A DNA stretch of 64,000 bases, from assembly GCF_015667795.1 (NCBI RefSeq), contig NZ_JADPEL010000003.1, positions 143,851 through 207,850 on the forward strand. The letters are read 5' to 3'. Shown in pieces: positions 42,715 to 52,550 of the stretch. The notes below the pieces were generated by a model. It was not told the DNA's origin. It saw only the letters and a list, made by a program, of their open reading frames with translations, and did not search any database. The stretch comes from Clostridium sp. D53t1_180928_C8. Its GTDB lineage: Bacteria > Bacillota > Clostridia > Clostridiales > Clostridiaceae. How positions within the stretch are numbered: the stretch's first letter is position 1; every line of letters begins with the position of its first letter. The translations under genes and the position numbers were made by a program.

Positions 42715-44328
42715 TTATGCATTATTCTCTACAACTATTTCAGCTATATTCGTAGAGTGATCTCCTATTCTTTCTAAGTTGCTTAATAAATCTAAGAATA
42801 TTGCTCCTGCATATGCATTACAAGTACCTTCATGTAATCTCTTAATATGAAGATCTCTATATCTTTTATTTTGCTTGTCTATTTCTGCTTCAACATTTGC
42901 TATTTCATTAGCTTTAGCTACATCTCTATCAGCATAACTTTCGATTGATATATCTAAAGCCTTTAATGTTGTTTCATATATGTTAGTTACTTCACCAATA
43001 GCCTCTTCACTATATTGTAATTTTTTATTTATCTTTTGAATAGTTAAATCAGCAAGGTTCTCAGCATGATCTCCTATTCTTTCTATATCATTTACTATAT
43101 GGAAAGTAGATGCTACTATATTCTTTTCTTTATCTGATAATTCACACTTAGAAAGTTTAACTAAATATGTAGTTATACATTCTTCAAGGTTATTAATTAT
43201 TTCTTCATTTTCATAAACTTTTTCAGCTAAGCTTTCATCATTTTTCATGAATGCATCCATAGCTAATTCTAAGCTTAATTTAGCTTTATTAGCCATTCTA
43301 ACAGTTTCTTTTAGAACTTGTCCAGCTGCAATTACTGGTGTTTCTAATAATCTATCATCAATATATTTAGGTCCTACCTTTTCATCATCTTCACCAGGTA
43401 TTATCTTTTCTACTATTTTACACAATAGTGGAATTAAAGGTACCATTATTAATGTATTAACAACATTAAATATTGTATGCGCATTAGCTATCTGTCTCTT
43501 TACATCACCTGTAAAATATGAAACAAAATCGCCTAATAAACCTGGTATTATTATTGGTAAGAATAATAAAGTACCCACAACATTAAATATTAAATGTAGC
43601 ATTGCCGCTCTGTGTGCTGTTTTATTTGTACCTACAGTTGCAAGCATTGCAGTTATACAAGTCCCTATATTACAACCCATAATTATTGGTAAAGCTTGAT
43701 TAATATTTAGTGCTCCAGCCGTAGCTAATGCTACTAATATACCAGTAGTAGCTGATGAACTTTGTAATACTGCTGTAATTAAAGCTCCTGCTATTACTCC
43801 TAAATACCAATGTTGTCCTACAGTTGTAAGTATTTCTTGGAACACAGGTAATGTTGTTAATGGCTTCATTGCACCACTCATTGTACCCATACCAACAAAT
43901 AATATACCAAAACCTAATATTATGTTACCAATCTCTCTTCTTTTCTTGCCTTTTACAAACATTACCATCATAGCACCAACAAAAACAAAAACTGGCGCTA
44001 TTGCATCTAATTTAAATGCAACTAATTGAGCTGTAATAGTTGTCCCTATATTAGCCCCCATAATAATTCCAGCCGCCTGAGCTAAATTCATTAATCCTGC
44101 ATTAACAAATCCAACTACCATTACAGTTGTAGCACTACTACTTTGAATAACCATAGTAACTACAGCACCTACAACTACTGCAATTATAGGATTCTTAGTT
44201 ACTTTTTCTAGTATCTTCTTTAATCCTTCTCCTGCAGCATTCTCAAGGCCATCCCCCATCAGCTTCATTCCGTAGATAAATAGTCCTAATCCACCTAATA
44301 ACTTAATTATTGTCATTAACGTATCCAA
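42715..44328 (-). CDS. Na+/phosphate cotransporter family protein with PhoU-like domain
   Basis: A 537-residue protein. Two inverted Na_Pi_cotrans repeats each carry a QSSSATT motif (VIQSSSATTVMVVGFVNAG near residue 62 and VLQSSSATTGILVALATAG near 190), spread over eight or more helices. The last 200 residues are helical PhoU-like repeats (DIERIGDHAENLADLTI and NLERIGDHSTNIAEIVV). It probably imports phosphate. The start is TTG 44328 with AAGGAG eight bases upstream; ATG at residue 5 is an alternative. Pho-box-like repeats lie upstream. Confidence 0.92.
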   Translation of the reverse strand: MDTLMTIIKLLGGLGLFIYGMKLMGDGLENAAGEGLKKILEKVTKNPIIAVVVGAVVTMVIQSSSATTVMVVGFVNAGLMNLAQAAGIIMGANIGTTITAQLVAFKLDAIAPVFVFVGAMMVMFVKGKKRREIGNIILGFGILFVGMGTMSGAMKPLTTLPVFQEILTTVGQHWYLGVIAGALITAVLQSSSATTGILVALATAGALNINQALPIIMGCNIGTCITAMLATVGTNKTAHRAAMLHLIFNVVGTLLFLPIIIPGLLGDFVSYFTGDVKRQIANAHTIFNVVNTLIMVPLIPLLCKIVEKIIPGEDDEKVGPKYIDDRLLETPVIAAGQVLKETVRMANKAKLSLELAMDAFMKNDESLAEKVYENEEIINNLEECITTYLVKLSKCELSDKEKNIVASTFHIVNDIERIGDHAENLADLTIQKINKKLQYSEEAIGEVTNIYETTLKALDISIESYADRDVAKANEIANVEAEIDKQNKRYRDLHIKRLHEGTCNAYAGAIFLDLLSNLERIGDHSTNIAEIVVENNA

Positions 44329-44403
44329 GATTTATTCTCCTTCACTCTTGTATATTTTATATACTTTTATAAAACTTTTACATCGTTAAGTTTACAATAA
44401 AAT

Positions 44404-44450
44404 TTAACATTTGTTAATAGATTTCAACAATTTTTAACATAGATTTAATA
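44404..44450. promoter_or_regulatory. Phased Pho-box-like repeats upstream of the Na/Pi cotransporter gene
   Basis: On the plus strand TTAACA, TTAATA, TCAACA, TTAACA and TTAATA start at 44404, 44414, 44424, 44434 and 44445, that is with spacing 10, 10, 10 and 11. PhoP sites in Firmicutes are tandem TT(A/T/C)ACA-type hexamers at about 11-base spacing. The array sits about 75 bases upstream of the gene, before a possible TTGTAA-N17-TTTTAT promoter. Confidence 0.6.
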
Positions 44451-44523
44451 TAACTTTTTTTATGACTATACCTCATGTAAATTAAACCCATTTATTCCAT
44501 AATTATTTTTATTTAATTAAATA

Positions 44524-44562
44524 TATAAAAAAAAGCTTTGGAATAAATATTCCAAAGCTTTT
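44524..44562 (-). terminator. Terminator after rpsI
   Basis: A perfect 15-bp stem (AAAAGCTTTGGAATA/TATTCCAAAGCTTTT) with a two-base loop and a run of Ts after it on the minus strand, about 27 bases past the rpsI stop. Confidence 0.92.
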
Positions 44563-44589
44563 AATACGTCTTTGCTTGAAAAATGCAAA

Positions 44590-44982
44590 CTATCTCTTAG
44601 AGAATTGAGATGCTTTTCTTGCTTTCTTAAGACCGTATTTCTTTCTTTCTTTCATTCTTGAATCTCTAGTTACGAAACCAGCTTTCTTTAATTCTGACTT
44701 TAAGTTTTCGTCTGATTTAATTAAAGCTCTTGTTATTCCGTGTCTGATAGCTCCAGCTTGACCTGTGAATCCACCACCGTGAACGTTAACTAATACATCA
44801 AACTTATCCTTAGTTCCAGTTAAAACTAATGGTTGGTTAACTATCATTCTTAAAGTTTCTAAACCAAAGAAAGTTTCGATTTCTCTATTATTGATAACAA
44901 CTTTACCATTTCCTGGTACAAGTCTAACTCTTGCAACTGATTTTTTTCTTCTTCCAGTACCCATGTATTGAACTTTTGCCAT
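44590..44982 (-). CDS. rpsI: 30S ribosomal protein S9
   Basis: A 130-residue S9. [21 protein letters not shown] at the N-terminus, [21 protein letters not shown] in the middle, and the basic tail ending in [14 protein letters not shown], whose last Arg contacts the P-site tRNA anticodon. It is cotranscribed with rplM, 26 bases upstream. Confidence 0.98.
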   Translation of the reverse strand: MAKVQYMGTGRRKKSVARVRLVPGNGKVVINNREIETFFGLETLRMIVNQPLVLTGTKDKFDVLVNVHGGGFTGQAGAIRHGITRALIKSDENLKSELKKAGFVTRDSRMKERKKYGLKKARKASQFSKR

Positions 44983-45008
44983 TTTTTATTCCTCCTCCCG
45001 AGCCTGTA

Positions 45009-45443
45009 TTAGTACTTTAATTCAAGTACTTCTGGTTGTTGAGCTGCATGTTCGTGCTCAGCACCTTGGTATACTTTTAACTTCTTAAGCATTTTTCTTC
45101 CTAATACTCCTGTTGGAAGCATTCTTCTAACAGCTTCTTCGAAAGCGAACTCAGGTTTCTTAGCTAATACTTCTCTATATGGAGTTTCTTTTAATCCACC
45201 TGGATATAAGCTGTGCTTTCTCATCATTTTTTGATCTAACTTCTTACCAGTTAAAACAACCTTTTCAGCATTGATAACTATTACGAAATCTCCGCAGTCA
45301 ACATTTGGTGTAAATGTTGGCTTATTCTTTCCTCTTAATATTGAAGCAACTTGGCTAGCAACTCTTCCTAGTGGCTTACCAGCAGCATCAACAACATACC
45401 ATTTTCTTTCAACTTCTTGTGGTTTTGCAATGTATGATTTCAT
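45009..45443 (-). CDS. rplM: 50S ribosomal protein L13
   Basis: A 144-residue L13: [52 protein letters not shown] is canonical, as is [35 protein letters not shown]. It is first in the L13-S9 operon, preceded by a leader that it probably binds. Confidence 0.98.
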   Translation of the reverse strand: MKSYIAKPQEVERKWYVVDAAGKPLGRVASQVASILRGKNKPTFTPNVDCGDFVIVINAEKVVLTGKKLDQKMMRKHSLYPGGLKETPYREVLAKKPEFAFEEAVRRMLPTGVLGRKMLKKLKVYQGAEHEHAAQQPEVLELKY

Positions 45444-45472
45444 GTTTTTCCCTCCCTGAACTTACATTTATC

Positions 45473-45540
45473 GTTATACTCTAATGTATAACATTTATGT
45501 CAAGACCTCGGGGCTCGTGGTCTTTCGTACATAAATTATT
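45473..45540 (-). promoter_or_regulatory. L13 ribosomal protein leader
   Basis: In the rplM 5' region the minus strand can form an 8-bp stem ATTTATGT/ACATAAAT (45493-45500 with 45529-45536) enclosing a GACC/GGTC hairpin with conserved ACGAAAGACC and GAGCCCCGAGGTC sequence, then a second stem GTTATAC/GTATAAC (45473-45492). This matches the Firmicute L13 leader motif upstream of rplM-rpsI, thought to be an autoregulatory site for L13. Confidence 0.8.
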
Positions 45541-45556
45541 CTAACAAACAAAATAA

Positions 45557-45585
45557 ATTATAATACACGCTTACGGGCGTGTCAA
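45557..45585 (-). promoter_or_regulatory. Consensus sigma-A promoter of rplM-rpsI
   Basis: TTGACA (45580-45585), a 17-base spacer and TATAAT (45557-45562) on the minus strand: a perfect match in sequence and spacing, 115 bases before rplM. An unusually GC-rich spacer (with CACGCCCGTAAGCGTG symmetry) separates truA from this unit and could also act as a hairpin for the truA transcript. Confidence 0.92.
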
Positions 45586-45605
45586 CAATTTTTCATAAAA
45601 AATTT

Positions 45606-46340
45606 TTAATAATATACTTCTTTTAATATTAATCCATTAGGTGGAACGCAATCTCCTGCTAATGTTCTATCCTTTTTGTTTATTATCTCTACTATTGAAG
45701 TGGCCGGAATCTTTCCTCTTCCAACATTTATTAAGGTCCCAACTATTATTCTAACCATATTATATAAAAAACCATCACCACTTACAGAAATTTTTATAAT
45801 TTTTTCTGTTTTTTCTACTTTTACATCAAAAATAGTCCTTATAGTTCCTTTTACAGAACTTCCTTGTGTTTTAAAAGCAGCAAAATCATGAGTCCCAATG
45901 AATTGCTTTGCAGCTTCCTTCATAGCTTTTATATCTAACTCATATTTATAATGATATACTTGATTTCTAATTAATGCTGAAGGTACTTGATCATTTAATA
46001 TGTAGTATTCATATGTTTTTCCTTTTGCACAATATCTTGCATGAAAATCAGCTTCTACCTTTTCCGATTTAATCACAACTATATCATTAGGTAATTTAAC
46101 ATTTAGTGCCTCTCTGAACCTTTCTGGAGGCACCTTACTATTTGTTTTAAAATTGGCAACAAAACCTTTTGCATGGACTCCTGCATCGGTTCTAGAGCTT
46201 CCTGTTACTTCGCAAGCTTCCTTTGTAACAATAAAGATAGCCTCTTCTAGCTGTCCTTGTATTGTTCTCATTTCCTTTTGTTTCTGCCAACCATAATATT
46301 CAGTTCCATCATATTCTAAAGTTAGTTTTATATTATTCAA
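45606..46340 (-). CDS. truA: tRNA pseudouridine(38-40) synthase TruA
   Basis: A 244-residue enzyme. The catalytic Asp lies in EVTGSSRTDAGVHAKGFVANF (about residue 52). YDGTEYYGWQKQ near the N-terminus and FLYNMVRIIVGTLINVGRGK near the C-terminus are also conserved. It modifies positions 38-40 of the tRNA anticodon stem. It is the last gene of the ecfA1-ecfA2-ecfT-truA group, a common clostridial arrangement. Confidence 0.97.
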   Translation of the reverse strand: MNNIKLTLEYDGTEYYGWQKQKEMRTIQGQLEEAIFIVTKEACEVTGSSRTDAGVHAKGFVANFKTNSKVPPERFREALNVKLPNDIVVIKSEKVEADFHARYCAKGKTYEYYILNDQVPSALIRNQVYHYKYELDIKAMKEAAKQFIGTHDFAAFKTQGSSVKGTIRTIFDVKVEKTEKIIKISVSGDGFLYNMVRIIVGTLINVGRGKIPATSIVEIINKKDRTLAGDCVPPNGLILKEVYY

Positions 46341-46365
46341 CTTATCACCTTTTTAATTCAAATTA

Positions 46366-47163
46366 TTATATTACAAATCTCACAATAAGTGTACTTGCAA
46401 ATAATAGTGCAAAAACTCCAAATGCAACAAAATCCTTAGAAGTAAATTTTAAAACCTTCATTCTAGTTCTACCTGCTCCCCCTCTATAACATCTTGCTTC
46501 CATAGCCATAGCAAGCTCATCTGCCCTTCTAAATGAACTAATAAATAATGGTACTAATAAAGGTATTAAGCTTTTTGCCTTCTTAACTAATCCTCCACTT
46601 TCAAAATCAGCACCTCTAGCTTTTTGTGCTTTCATTATCTTATCAGTCTCATCAATAAGTGTAGGTATAAATCTTAAAGCTATTGTCATCATCATAGCTA
46701 ATTCGTGTGCTATTTCCTTACCAATAGGCTTTAATAGTCTTTCTATACCATCCGTCAGTTCAATAGGAGATGTAGTTAATGTTAAAACTGATGTCCCCAT
46801 TATAAGAAGTATTAATCTTATTGCCATGAAAAATGCAGTTCTTATTCCAGATTCATAAATTTTAATAAATCCAAGCTCAAAAATTAATCTTCCATCTCTA
46901 AGCATAAAAATATTTAATATAGCTGTTAATGCTATTAAAAGGAATACAGGCTTTAATCCTTTATAAAGATATCTTGGAGATATCTTAGCAACATAAACTA
47001 CTAAAGCTAAAAATGCTACAACAAATATATATCCAATAAACTTATTGACAATAAACAAACTTATTATAAATAAAAATGAAATCAATATTTTAGTTCTTGG
47101 ATCTAGTTTATGTATAAAAGATTCACCTGGTATATATTGACCTATAGTTATATCTTTAATCAT
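46366..47163 (-). CDS. ecfT: ECF transporter transmembrane subunit EcfT
   Basis: A 265-residue membrane protein with five to six helices. N-terminus: ITIGQYIPGESFIHKLDPRTKI (typical SxxHxLDPRxK). The coupling motif is MMTIALRFIPTLIDETDKIMKAQKARGADF plus SSFRRADELAMAMEARCYRGGAGRT, the second Ala-Arg-Gly-like motif that meshes with the ATPases. It is the shared scaffold for several vitamin S-components encoded elsewhere. Confidence 0.96.
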   Translation of the reverse strand: MIKDITIGQYIPGESFIHKLDPRTKILISFLFIISLFIVNKFIGYIFVVAFLALVVYVAKISPRYLYKGLKPVFLLIALTAILNIFMLRDGRLIFELGFIKIYESGIRTAFFMAIRLILLIMGTSVLTLTTSPIELTDGIERLLKPIGKEIAHELAMMMTIALRFIPTLIDETDKIMKAQKARGADFESGGLVKKAKSLIPLLVPLFISSFRRADELAMAMEARCYRGGAGRTRMKVLKFTSKDFVAFGVFALLFASTLIVRFVI

Positions 47164-47220
47164 TTTAAACTTCTCTCTTTCACATATTTTTAATTAAACA
47201 AAATTATATTTATATTTCTA

Positions 47221-48075
47221 CTATTTCTTTAATAAAACACTTAATATTTCTTTATATCCTTGTTCAACAGTAAATATTTCATCAGAAACATTAAATCCTT
47301 TTTCTTTTAAAGCTCTCATTAAATAAGTTACTTGTGGCACTGCTAAACCTATATTTTCTAATACTTCAACTTCTCTAAATACCTCTGAAGGTTTACCCAT
47401 TAATGCTATTTTTCCTTTATTCATTACAACTATTCTTTCAGCAAGTTTCCCAACATCCTCCATACTATGACTTACTAAAACAATTGTCATTTTATACTCT
47501 TGATGAAGAATTCTTATTTGCTCTAGAATATCATCTCTCCCCTTAGGATCTAAACCTGCTGTAGGTTCATCTAATATTAATACCTTTGGCTCCATAGCAA
47601 TAACACCCGCTATAGCAACTCTTCTCTTTTGTCCTCCACTTAAGTCAAATGGTGAAATATCTTTATAGGTTTCATAATCTAGACCAACCATCTCCATTGA
47701 TTTTTTAACTCTCTTTGAAACTTCCTCTTGAGTTAAACTTAAGTTATTAGGTCCAAATGCTATATCTTTTTCTATAGTTTCTTCAAATAACTGATATTCA
47801 GGATATTGAAAAACTAACCCTATTTTCTTTCTTATATCAGTAAGCTTTGTTTCTTTATTAGTAATATCAATATCATCAACTAATATTTTACCTGTGCTTG
47901 GTTCTAATAAACCATTTAAATGTTGTATAAGAGTTGATTTTCCTGATCCAGTATGACCTATTAAAGCTAAAAACTCTCCATCTTCAATAACTAAGCTTAC
48001 ATCATCTAAAGCCTTTTTTTCAAATGGAGTTTTAGGCATATATACATGTGTTAAGTTTTCTATTTTAATTGACAT
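47221..48075 (-). CDS. ecfA2: ECF transporter ATPase EcfA2
   Basis: A 284-residue ABC ATPase. Walker [10 protein letters not shown] (about residues 38-46), Q-loop [14 protein letters not shown], signature LSGGQKRR, Walker [14 protein letters not shown] and switch LVSHSMEDV. The QYPEYQLFE version of the Q-loop is characteristic of EcfA2. It overlaps ecfA1 by 16 bases and precedes ecfT. Confidence 0.96.
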   Translation of the reverse strand: MSIKIENLTHVYMPKTPFEKKALDDVSLVIEDGEFLALIGHTGSGKSTLIQHLNGLLEPSTGKILVDDIDITNKETKLTDIRKKIGLVFQYPEYQLFEETIEKDIAFGPNNLSLTQEEVSKRVKKSMEMVGLDYETYKDISPFDLSGGQKRRVAIAGVIAMEPKVLILDEPTAGLDPKGRDDILEQIRILHQEYKMTIVLVSHSMEDVGKLAERIVVMNKGKIALMGKPSEVFREVEVLENIGLAVPQVTYLMRALKEKGFNVSDEIFTVEQGYKEILSVLLKK

Positions 48076-48902
48076 AATGCACTCACCATCTCATTCACAT
48101 TTAAAATTTTAGTATCTATATTTATTCCAGCCCTTCTAAGCTCATAACATATTTCTGTTACTTGTGGAACATCTAATCCAATTTTTTTCATAGTTTCAAC
48201 ATGTGAAAAAACATCACGTGGAATACCTTCAATTATAACTTTTCCTTTATCCATTACTACAACCCTATCAGCTTCTGCTGCTTCATCCATATAATGAGTT
48301 ATTAAAATTATAGTTATTCCATGTTTTTTATTTAATTCTTTAATATTATTAATTACTTCTTTTCTTCCTGATGGATCAAGCATTGCTGTTGGTTCATCAA
48401 AAATTATACATTTAGGTTGCATTGCTAGTATTCCAGCAATAGCAATTCTTTGTTTTTGTCCACCGGATAATAAATGAGGTGCATGCCTTTTATACTCACT
48501 CATACCAACCTTTTCTAATGCATCATCAACTCTTTGCCTAATCTCTTGTGGTGGAACACCTAAATTTTCTGGACCAAATGCTACATCTTCTTCTACTATA
48601 GTAGCCACTAATTGATTATCTGGATTTTGAAATACCATTCCAGCAGTAGATCTTATATCCCATATATTATTTTCATTACATGTATCTAATCCATTAACGA
48701 TAACTGTACCTTCAGTAGGTGTTAATAATGCATTCATATGCTTTGCCACTGTTGATTTTCCAGATCCGTTATGACCTAATATTACTAAAAATTCACCATT
48801 GCTAACTTCTAAATTTAATCCATCTATAGCTATTTTTTCTATTCCTTCTTCACCTGTAGAATATTTAAATACTACATTTTTACATTCTATCATTTTCTCC
48901 AT
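48060..48902 (-). CDS. ecfA1: ECF transporter ATPase EcfA1
   Basis: A 280-residue ABC ATPase: Walker [11 protein letters not shown]-loop [24 protein letters not shown] (typical EcfA1), signature [16 protein letters not shown], Walker [16 protein letters not shown] and switch LITHYMDEA. With EcfA2 it makes the heterodimeric motor. ATG 48902 follows GGAGGG by six bases. It is preceded by the rplQ terminator, so it most likely has its own promoter in 48903-49080, which I could not pinpoint. Confidence 0.96.
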   Translation of the reverse strand: MEKMIECKNVVFKYSTGEEGIEKIAIDGLNLEVSNGEFLVILGHNGSGKSTVAKHMNALLTPTEGTVIVNGLDTCNENNIWDIRSTAGMVFQNPDNQLVATIVEEDVAFGPENLGVPPQEIRQRVDDALEKVGMSEYKRHAPHLLSGGQKQRIAIAGILAMQPKCIIFDEPTAMLDPSGRKEVINNIKELNKKHGITIILITHYMDEAAEADRVVVMDKGKVIIEGIPRDVFSHVETMKKIGLDVPQVTEICYELRRAGINIDTKILNVNEMVSALCQLK

Positions 48903-49075
48903 TTATATCCCTCCTTTAGTAACATATTAAATATAACTAAGTTATATAAATTTTGATATAAATTTCCATAACTTAATTATATATAAGCATCAATTAATTA
49001 CAAGTATTTCATATAAGTTATTATTTATTATAATCTTCAACATAATATGCTAAAAATAAATAATATGTTTTTATA

Positions 49076-49109
49076 TACAAAAATGGGGATTAAGTTAAAC
49101 TTAATCCCC
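49076..49109 (-). terminator. Terminator after rplQ
   Basis: A perfect 11-bp stem GGGGATTAAGT/ACTTAATCCCC with a three-base loop and ATTTTTG after it on the minus strand, nine bases past the rplQ stop. It ends the long ribosomal-protein supercluster. Confidence 0.93.
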
Positions 49110-49118
49110 CGAGTGAAA

Positions 49119-49460
49119 TTATACTAATTCAAGTATAACAACTTCAGCTCCGTCTCCTCTTCTAGGACCTTTTTTGATCATTCTAGTGTATCCGCCGTTT
49201 CTTTCAGCGTACTTTGGAGCGATTTCATCAAATAATGTCTTAACTACTTCTTCTTCTAAAACGTAAGCTAAAACTTGTCTTCTAGCATGAAGATCTCCTC
49301 TTTTTGCAAGAGTAATCATCTTTTCAGCTATAGATCTAGCTTCTTTAGCTCTAGTTTCAGTAGTTTCAATTCTACCATGCTTTAAGAAGCTAGTAACAAG
49401 ACTTCTTAACATAGCTCTTCTTTGGTCTGTAGAAAGACCTAACTTACGATAACCTGCCAT
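49119..49460 (-). CDS. rplQ: 50S ribosomal protein L17
   Basis: A 113-residue L17: [64 protein letters not shown] is canonical. It follows rpoA by 12 bases and is the last gene before the terminator. Confidence 0.98.
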   Translation of the reverse strand: MAGYRKLGLSTDQRRAMLRSLVTSFLKHGRIETTETRAKEARSIAEKMITLAKRGDLHARRQVLAYVLEEEVVKTLFDEIAPKYAERNGGYTRMIKKGPRRGDGAEVVILELV

Positions 49461-49472
49461 GGATTTACCTCC

Positions 49473-50420
49473 CTACTCGTCGCTTAGTTTTAAGGCTAAA
49501 CCTAATTCCTTAAGCTTTCTTTCAACTTCTTCTAAGGATTTCTTTCCTAGATTTCTTACCTTCATCATGTCATCCATTGATTTACCAGCAAGTTCTTGAA
49601 CTGTATTGATTCCAGCTCTCTTTAAACAGTTATAAGATCTAACTGAAAGGTCTAGTTCTTCAACAGTCATTTCTAGTACTTTTTCCTTTTTATCTTCTTC
49701 TTTTTCAATCATAATTTCAACATCATTAGTCGCAACGCCTAATGACATGAATAATTTGAAGTGCTCTATTAAAATCTTAGCAGATAAGCTTATTGCTTCA
49801 TCTATTTTAATAGTTCCATTAGTCCAAATTTCAAGTGTTAATTTGTCATAATCAGTGATTTGACCAACTCTTGTATTGTCAACAGTAAAGTTAACTCTCT
49901 TAACTGGAGTGTATATAGAATCAATAGCTATTGATGAAAGTGGTAATGAATCACTCTTATTTTTATTTTGAGTAACATATCCTCTTCCCCTATTAACTGT
50001 TAATTCCATGTACAGTCTTCCATTTTCATCAAGAGTTGCTATGTGTAAATCTTTGTTTACAACTTCAACATTTCCATCTGTTTTAATGTCTGCACCTGTA
50101 ACAACTCCAGGTCCTTTAGCATCTATATATATAGTTTGTGGACCTTCGCCTTCCATTGTAAGTGCTAAACATTTAATGTTAAGAATTAATTCAGTAACAT
50201 CTTCTTTAACACCTTGTACAGTTGAGAATTCATGAAGTACTCCATCAATCTTAATTGATGTAGTAGCTACACCTGGAAGTGATGATAAAAGAATTCTTCT
50301 CATCGCATTTCCAAGTGTAATACCATATCCTCTTTCTAATGGCTCAACTACATATTTACCATATGTACCATCTTCATTTGATTCTATACATTCAATTATT
50401 GGCTTTTCTATTTCTAACAT
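49473..50420 (-). CDS. rpoA: RNA polymerase alpha subunit
   Basis: A 315-residue alpha subunit. The N-terminal assembly domain has [25 protein letters not shown]; the C-terminal DNA-binding domain has [54 protein letters not shown]. Start at ATG 50420, behind GGAGGG; the TTG at 50426 is too near that site. Order S13-S11-S4-RpoA-L17 is the normal alpha operon. Confidence 0.98.
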   Translation of the reverse strand: MLEIEKPIIECIESNEDGTYGKYVVEPLERGYGITLGNAMRRILLSSLPGVATTSIKIDGVLHEFSTVQGVKEDVTELILNIKCLALTMEGEGPQTIYIDAKGPGVVTGADIKTDGNVEVVNKDLHIATLDENGRLYMELTVNRGRGYVTQNKNKSDSLPLSSIAIDSIYTPVKRVNFTVDNTRVGQITDYDKLTLEIWTNGTIKIDEAISLSAKILIEHFKLFMSLGVATNDVEIMIEKEEDKKEKVLEMTVEELDLSVRSYNCLKRAGINTVQELAGKSMDDMMKVRNLGKKSLEEVERKLKELGLALKLSDE

Positions 50421-50522
50421 GTACAAACCCTCCTTGTATATAAAATGGCAACCTTATTACGAGGGCAACTGATTCCATTTAATATTTTAATATAATAGCT
50501 TAATATTAAAAATATTAATTTA

Positions 50523-51143
50523 TTATTTGCTGTATAATTCGACAATTAGAGTTTCGTTAACTGGTACGTCAATGTCTTCTCTAGTTGGCGCAGCAACTAC
50601 TTTACCTTCATAGTTTTCAACGTTAGCTTCTAACCATTTTGGTAATGTCTTTGGATTTTCTACGAAAGTCTTGAACTTTTCAGTTCCTCTGCTCTTTTCA
50701 CAAACAGATATTACATCGTTAACTGATACTCTGTATGATGGAATATCAACTTTCTTACCATTTACTAAGAAATGTCCATGAGTAACTAATTGTCTAGCTT
50801 CGTTTCTTGAAGCACCGTATCCTAATCTATACGCAACGTTATCTAATCTCATTTCTAGTAACATTAATAAGTTTTCACCAGTGATTCCCTTCATGTGGTC
50901 AGCCTTTTCATAGTAAGTTCTGAATTGACCTTCTAAAACACCGTATATTCTTCTAGCTTTTTGCTTTTCTCTTAATTGTACTCCGTAGTTAGATAACTTT
51001 TTCTTAGCTGCTCCATGTTGTCCTGGTGCATAGCTTCTTCTTACGAAAGCACATTTATCTGTATAACATCTATCTCCCTTAAGGAATAGCTTTTGACCTT
51101 CTCTTCTACATAATCTACATGTAGCTCCAGTATATCTTGCCAT
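50523..51143 (-). CDS. rpsD: 30S ribosomal protein S4 (zinc-binding form)
   Basis: A 206-residue S4. The N-terminus has [23 protein letters not shown], four cysteines of the zinc-binding (C+) form; then [12 protein letters not shown], and the S4 RNA-binding domain [41 protein letters not shown]4 is an early assembly protein and, in E. coli, the autoregulator of this operon. Here it lies in the alpha operon between S11 and RpoA; in B. subtilis rpsD is elsewhere. Confidence 0.98.
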   Translation of the reverse strand: MARYTGATCRLCRREGQKLFLKGDRCYTDKCAFVRRSYAPGQHGAAKKKLSNYGVQLREKQKARRIYGVLEGQFRTYYEKADHMKGITGENLLMLLEMRLDNVAYRLGYGASRNEARQLVTHGHFLVNGKKVDIPSYRVSVNDVISVCEKSRGTEKFKTFVENPKTLPKWLEANVENYEGKVVAAPTREDIDVPVNETLIVELYSK

Positions 51144-51174
51144 TCGTTACACCTCCTGTTGAATTTAAATATAA

Positions 51175-51570
51175 TTAGACTCTTCTTCTCTTCGGTGGTC
51201 TACATCCGTTGTGTGGAATTGGAGTAACGTCTTTAATTAGAGTTACTTCTAAACCTGCAGCTTGTAATGATCTTATAGCTGCTTCTCTACCAGCACCTGG
51301 TCCTTTAACGTATACTTCTATACTCTTTAAGCCGTGTTCCATAGCTGCTTTAGCTGCAGTTTCTGCTGCCATTTGAGATGCAAATGGTGTGCTCTTTCTT
51401 GAACCTCTGAAACCTAAAGCTCCAGCACTTGACCATGATAAAGCATTTCCAGCCGCATCAGTTAAAGTAACTATTGAGTTATTGAAAGTTGATTGGATGT
51501 GTGCAGCACCATGCTCAACATTCTTTCTTTCTTTTCTTCTTCTAGTAGTCTTTTTGACTTTTTGAGCCAT
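51175..51570 (-). CDS. rpsK: 30S ribosomal protein S11
   Basis: A 131-residue S11. [60 protein letters not shown] and the C-terminal [18 protein letters not shown] are canonical. It sits 15 bases after rpsM. Confidence 0.98.
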   Translation of the reverse strand: MAQKVKKTTRRRKERKNVEHGAAHIQSTFNNSIVTLTDAAGNALSWSSAGALGFRGSRKSTPFASQMAAETAAKAAMEHGLKSIEVYVKGPGAGREAAIRSLQAAGLEVTLIKDVTPIPHNGCRPPKRRRV

Positions 51571-51585
51571 CGAAATCCCTCCTCA

Positions 51586-51954
51586 CTACTTCTTCTTATT
51601 TGCGATAGTCTTCTTAGGACCTTTTCTAGTTCTAGCGTTAGTCTTAGTTTTTTGTCCTCTAACTGGAAGACCTTTTCTATGTCTTATTCCTCTGTAACAA
51701 CCTATTTCAACTAATCTCTTAATGTTTAAAGCAACATCTCTTCTTAAGTCACCTTCAACCATTAAGTTCTTGTTTACATAGTTTCTGATTTCATTTACTT
51801 CATCCTCAGTAAGATCTTTAATTCTAGTATCTGGGTTAATTCCAGTAGTAGCTAATATCTTTTGAGAAGTAGATAAACCAACTCCGTATATATATGTTAG
51901 ACCTATTTCAACTCTTTTTTCCTTTGGTAGGTCAACTCCTGCTATTCTTGCCAT
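51586..51954 (-). CDS. rpsM: 30S ribosomal protein S13
   Basis: A 122-residue S13: [26 protein letters not shown] and the C-terminal [31 protein letters not shown]. It contacts the P-site tRNA and bridges to the 50S. Unlike the tight spacing elsewhere in the cluster, it is separated from rpmJ by 214 bases holding a promoter and a hairpin leader. Confidence 0.98.
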   Translation of the reverse strand: MARIAGVDLPKEKRVEIGLTYIYGVGLSTSQKILATTGINPDTRIKDLTEDEVNEIRNYVNKNLMVEGDLRRDVALNIKRLVEIGCYRGIRHRKGLPVRGQKTKTNARTRKGPKKTIANKKK

Positions 51955-52025
51955 TGAACTTACACCTCCTGTTTATTGAAATGCAATTTTTTATTTTTGC
52001 TTTTGGTAAATTTATATTAAAATCT

Positions 52026-52065
52026 TAGGTCGATAGGTAAAAAAACCTATCGTCAGCCGTACCTA
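52026..52065 (-). promoter_or_regulatory. Structured leader upstream of rpsM (candidate ribosomal protein leader)
   Basis: On the minus strand: outer stem TAGGT/ACCTA (52061-52065 with 52026-52030), an eight-base one-sided bulge ACGGCTGA, then inner stem CGATAGGT/ACCTATCG (52045-52052 with 52031-52038) with a six-T loop. It lies 71 bases before the rpsM start. No T-tract follows, so it is not a plain terminator. Its place ahead of S13-S11-S4 parallels the S4-regulated alpha leader of E. coli; that role is inference. Confidence 0.55.
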
Positions 52066-52096
52066 AAATTAATAAGCTGATTTAAACGCCTATATA

Positions 52097-52125
52097 ATAA
52101 TATTGAACTTTCAAAAAAAAGTCAA
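52097..52125 (-). promoter_or_regulatory. Sigma-A promoter upstream of rpsM
   Basis: TTGACT (52120-52125), 17-base spacer, TATTAT (52097-52102) on the minus strand; one mismatch to consensus in each hexamer. It lies 43 bases after the L36 stop and gives a leader of about 135 bases before rpsM. Confidence 0.75.
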
Positions 52126-52168
52126 CATATTAATATTTGTAAATTATTCTGCCTAATATTAAATTATA

Positions 52169-52303
<135 letters not shown>

Positions 52304-52324
52304 TTATGGTAAACTTCTTTTACC

Positions 52325-52543
52325 TTATTTTGCTCTCCAAGTAATTCTTCCTCTTGTTAGGTCATATGGAGAAAGTTCTATAGTAACCTTATCTCCAGGT
52401 AGAATTCTTATGAAGTTCATTCTTAATTTTCCTGATATGTGAGCTAAAATTTTATGACCACTTTCTAACTCAACTTGAAACATTGCATTTGGTAAAGCCT
52501 CTAAGACTACACCTTGCATTTCTATTACATCATCTTTTGACAT
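52325..52543 (-). CDS. infA: Translation initiation factor IF-1
   Basis: A 72-residue S1/OB-fold protein: [70 protein letters not shown], the standard IF-1. It blocks the A site during initiation. ATG 52543 is used; a longer in-frame reading from 52567 would include the ribosome site AAGGAGGG. Confidence 0.98.
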   Translation of the reverse strand: MSKDDVIEMQGVVLEALPNAMFQVELESGHKILAHISGKLRMNFIRILPGDKVTIELSPYDLTRGRITWRAK

Positions 52544-52550
52544 AAGGTAA

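Noticed and set aside
48903-49080. A regulatory riboswitch (for example for a vitamin) ahead of ecfA1A2T
   Set aside because: The region is very AT-rich, with only a short TAACTTAGTTA-type symmetry and no riboswitch core motif.
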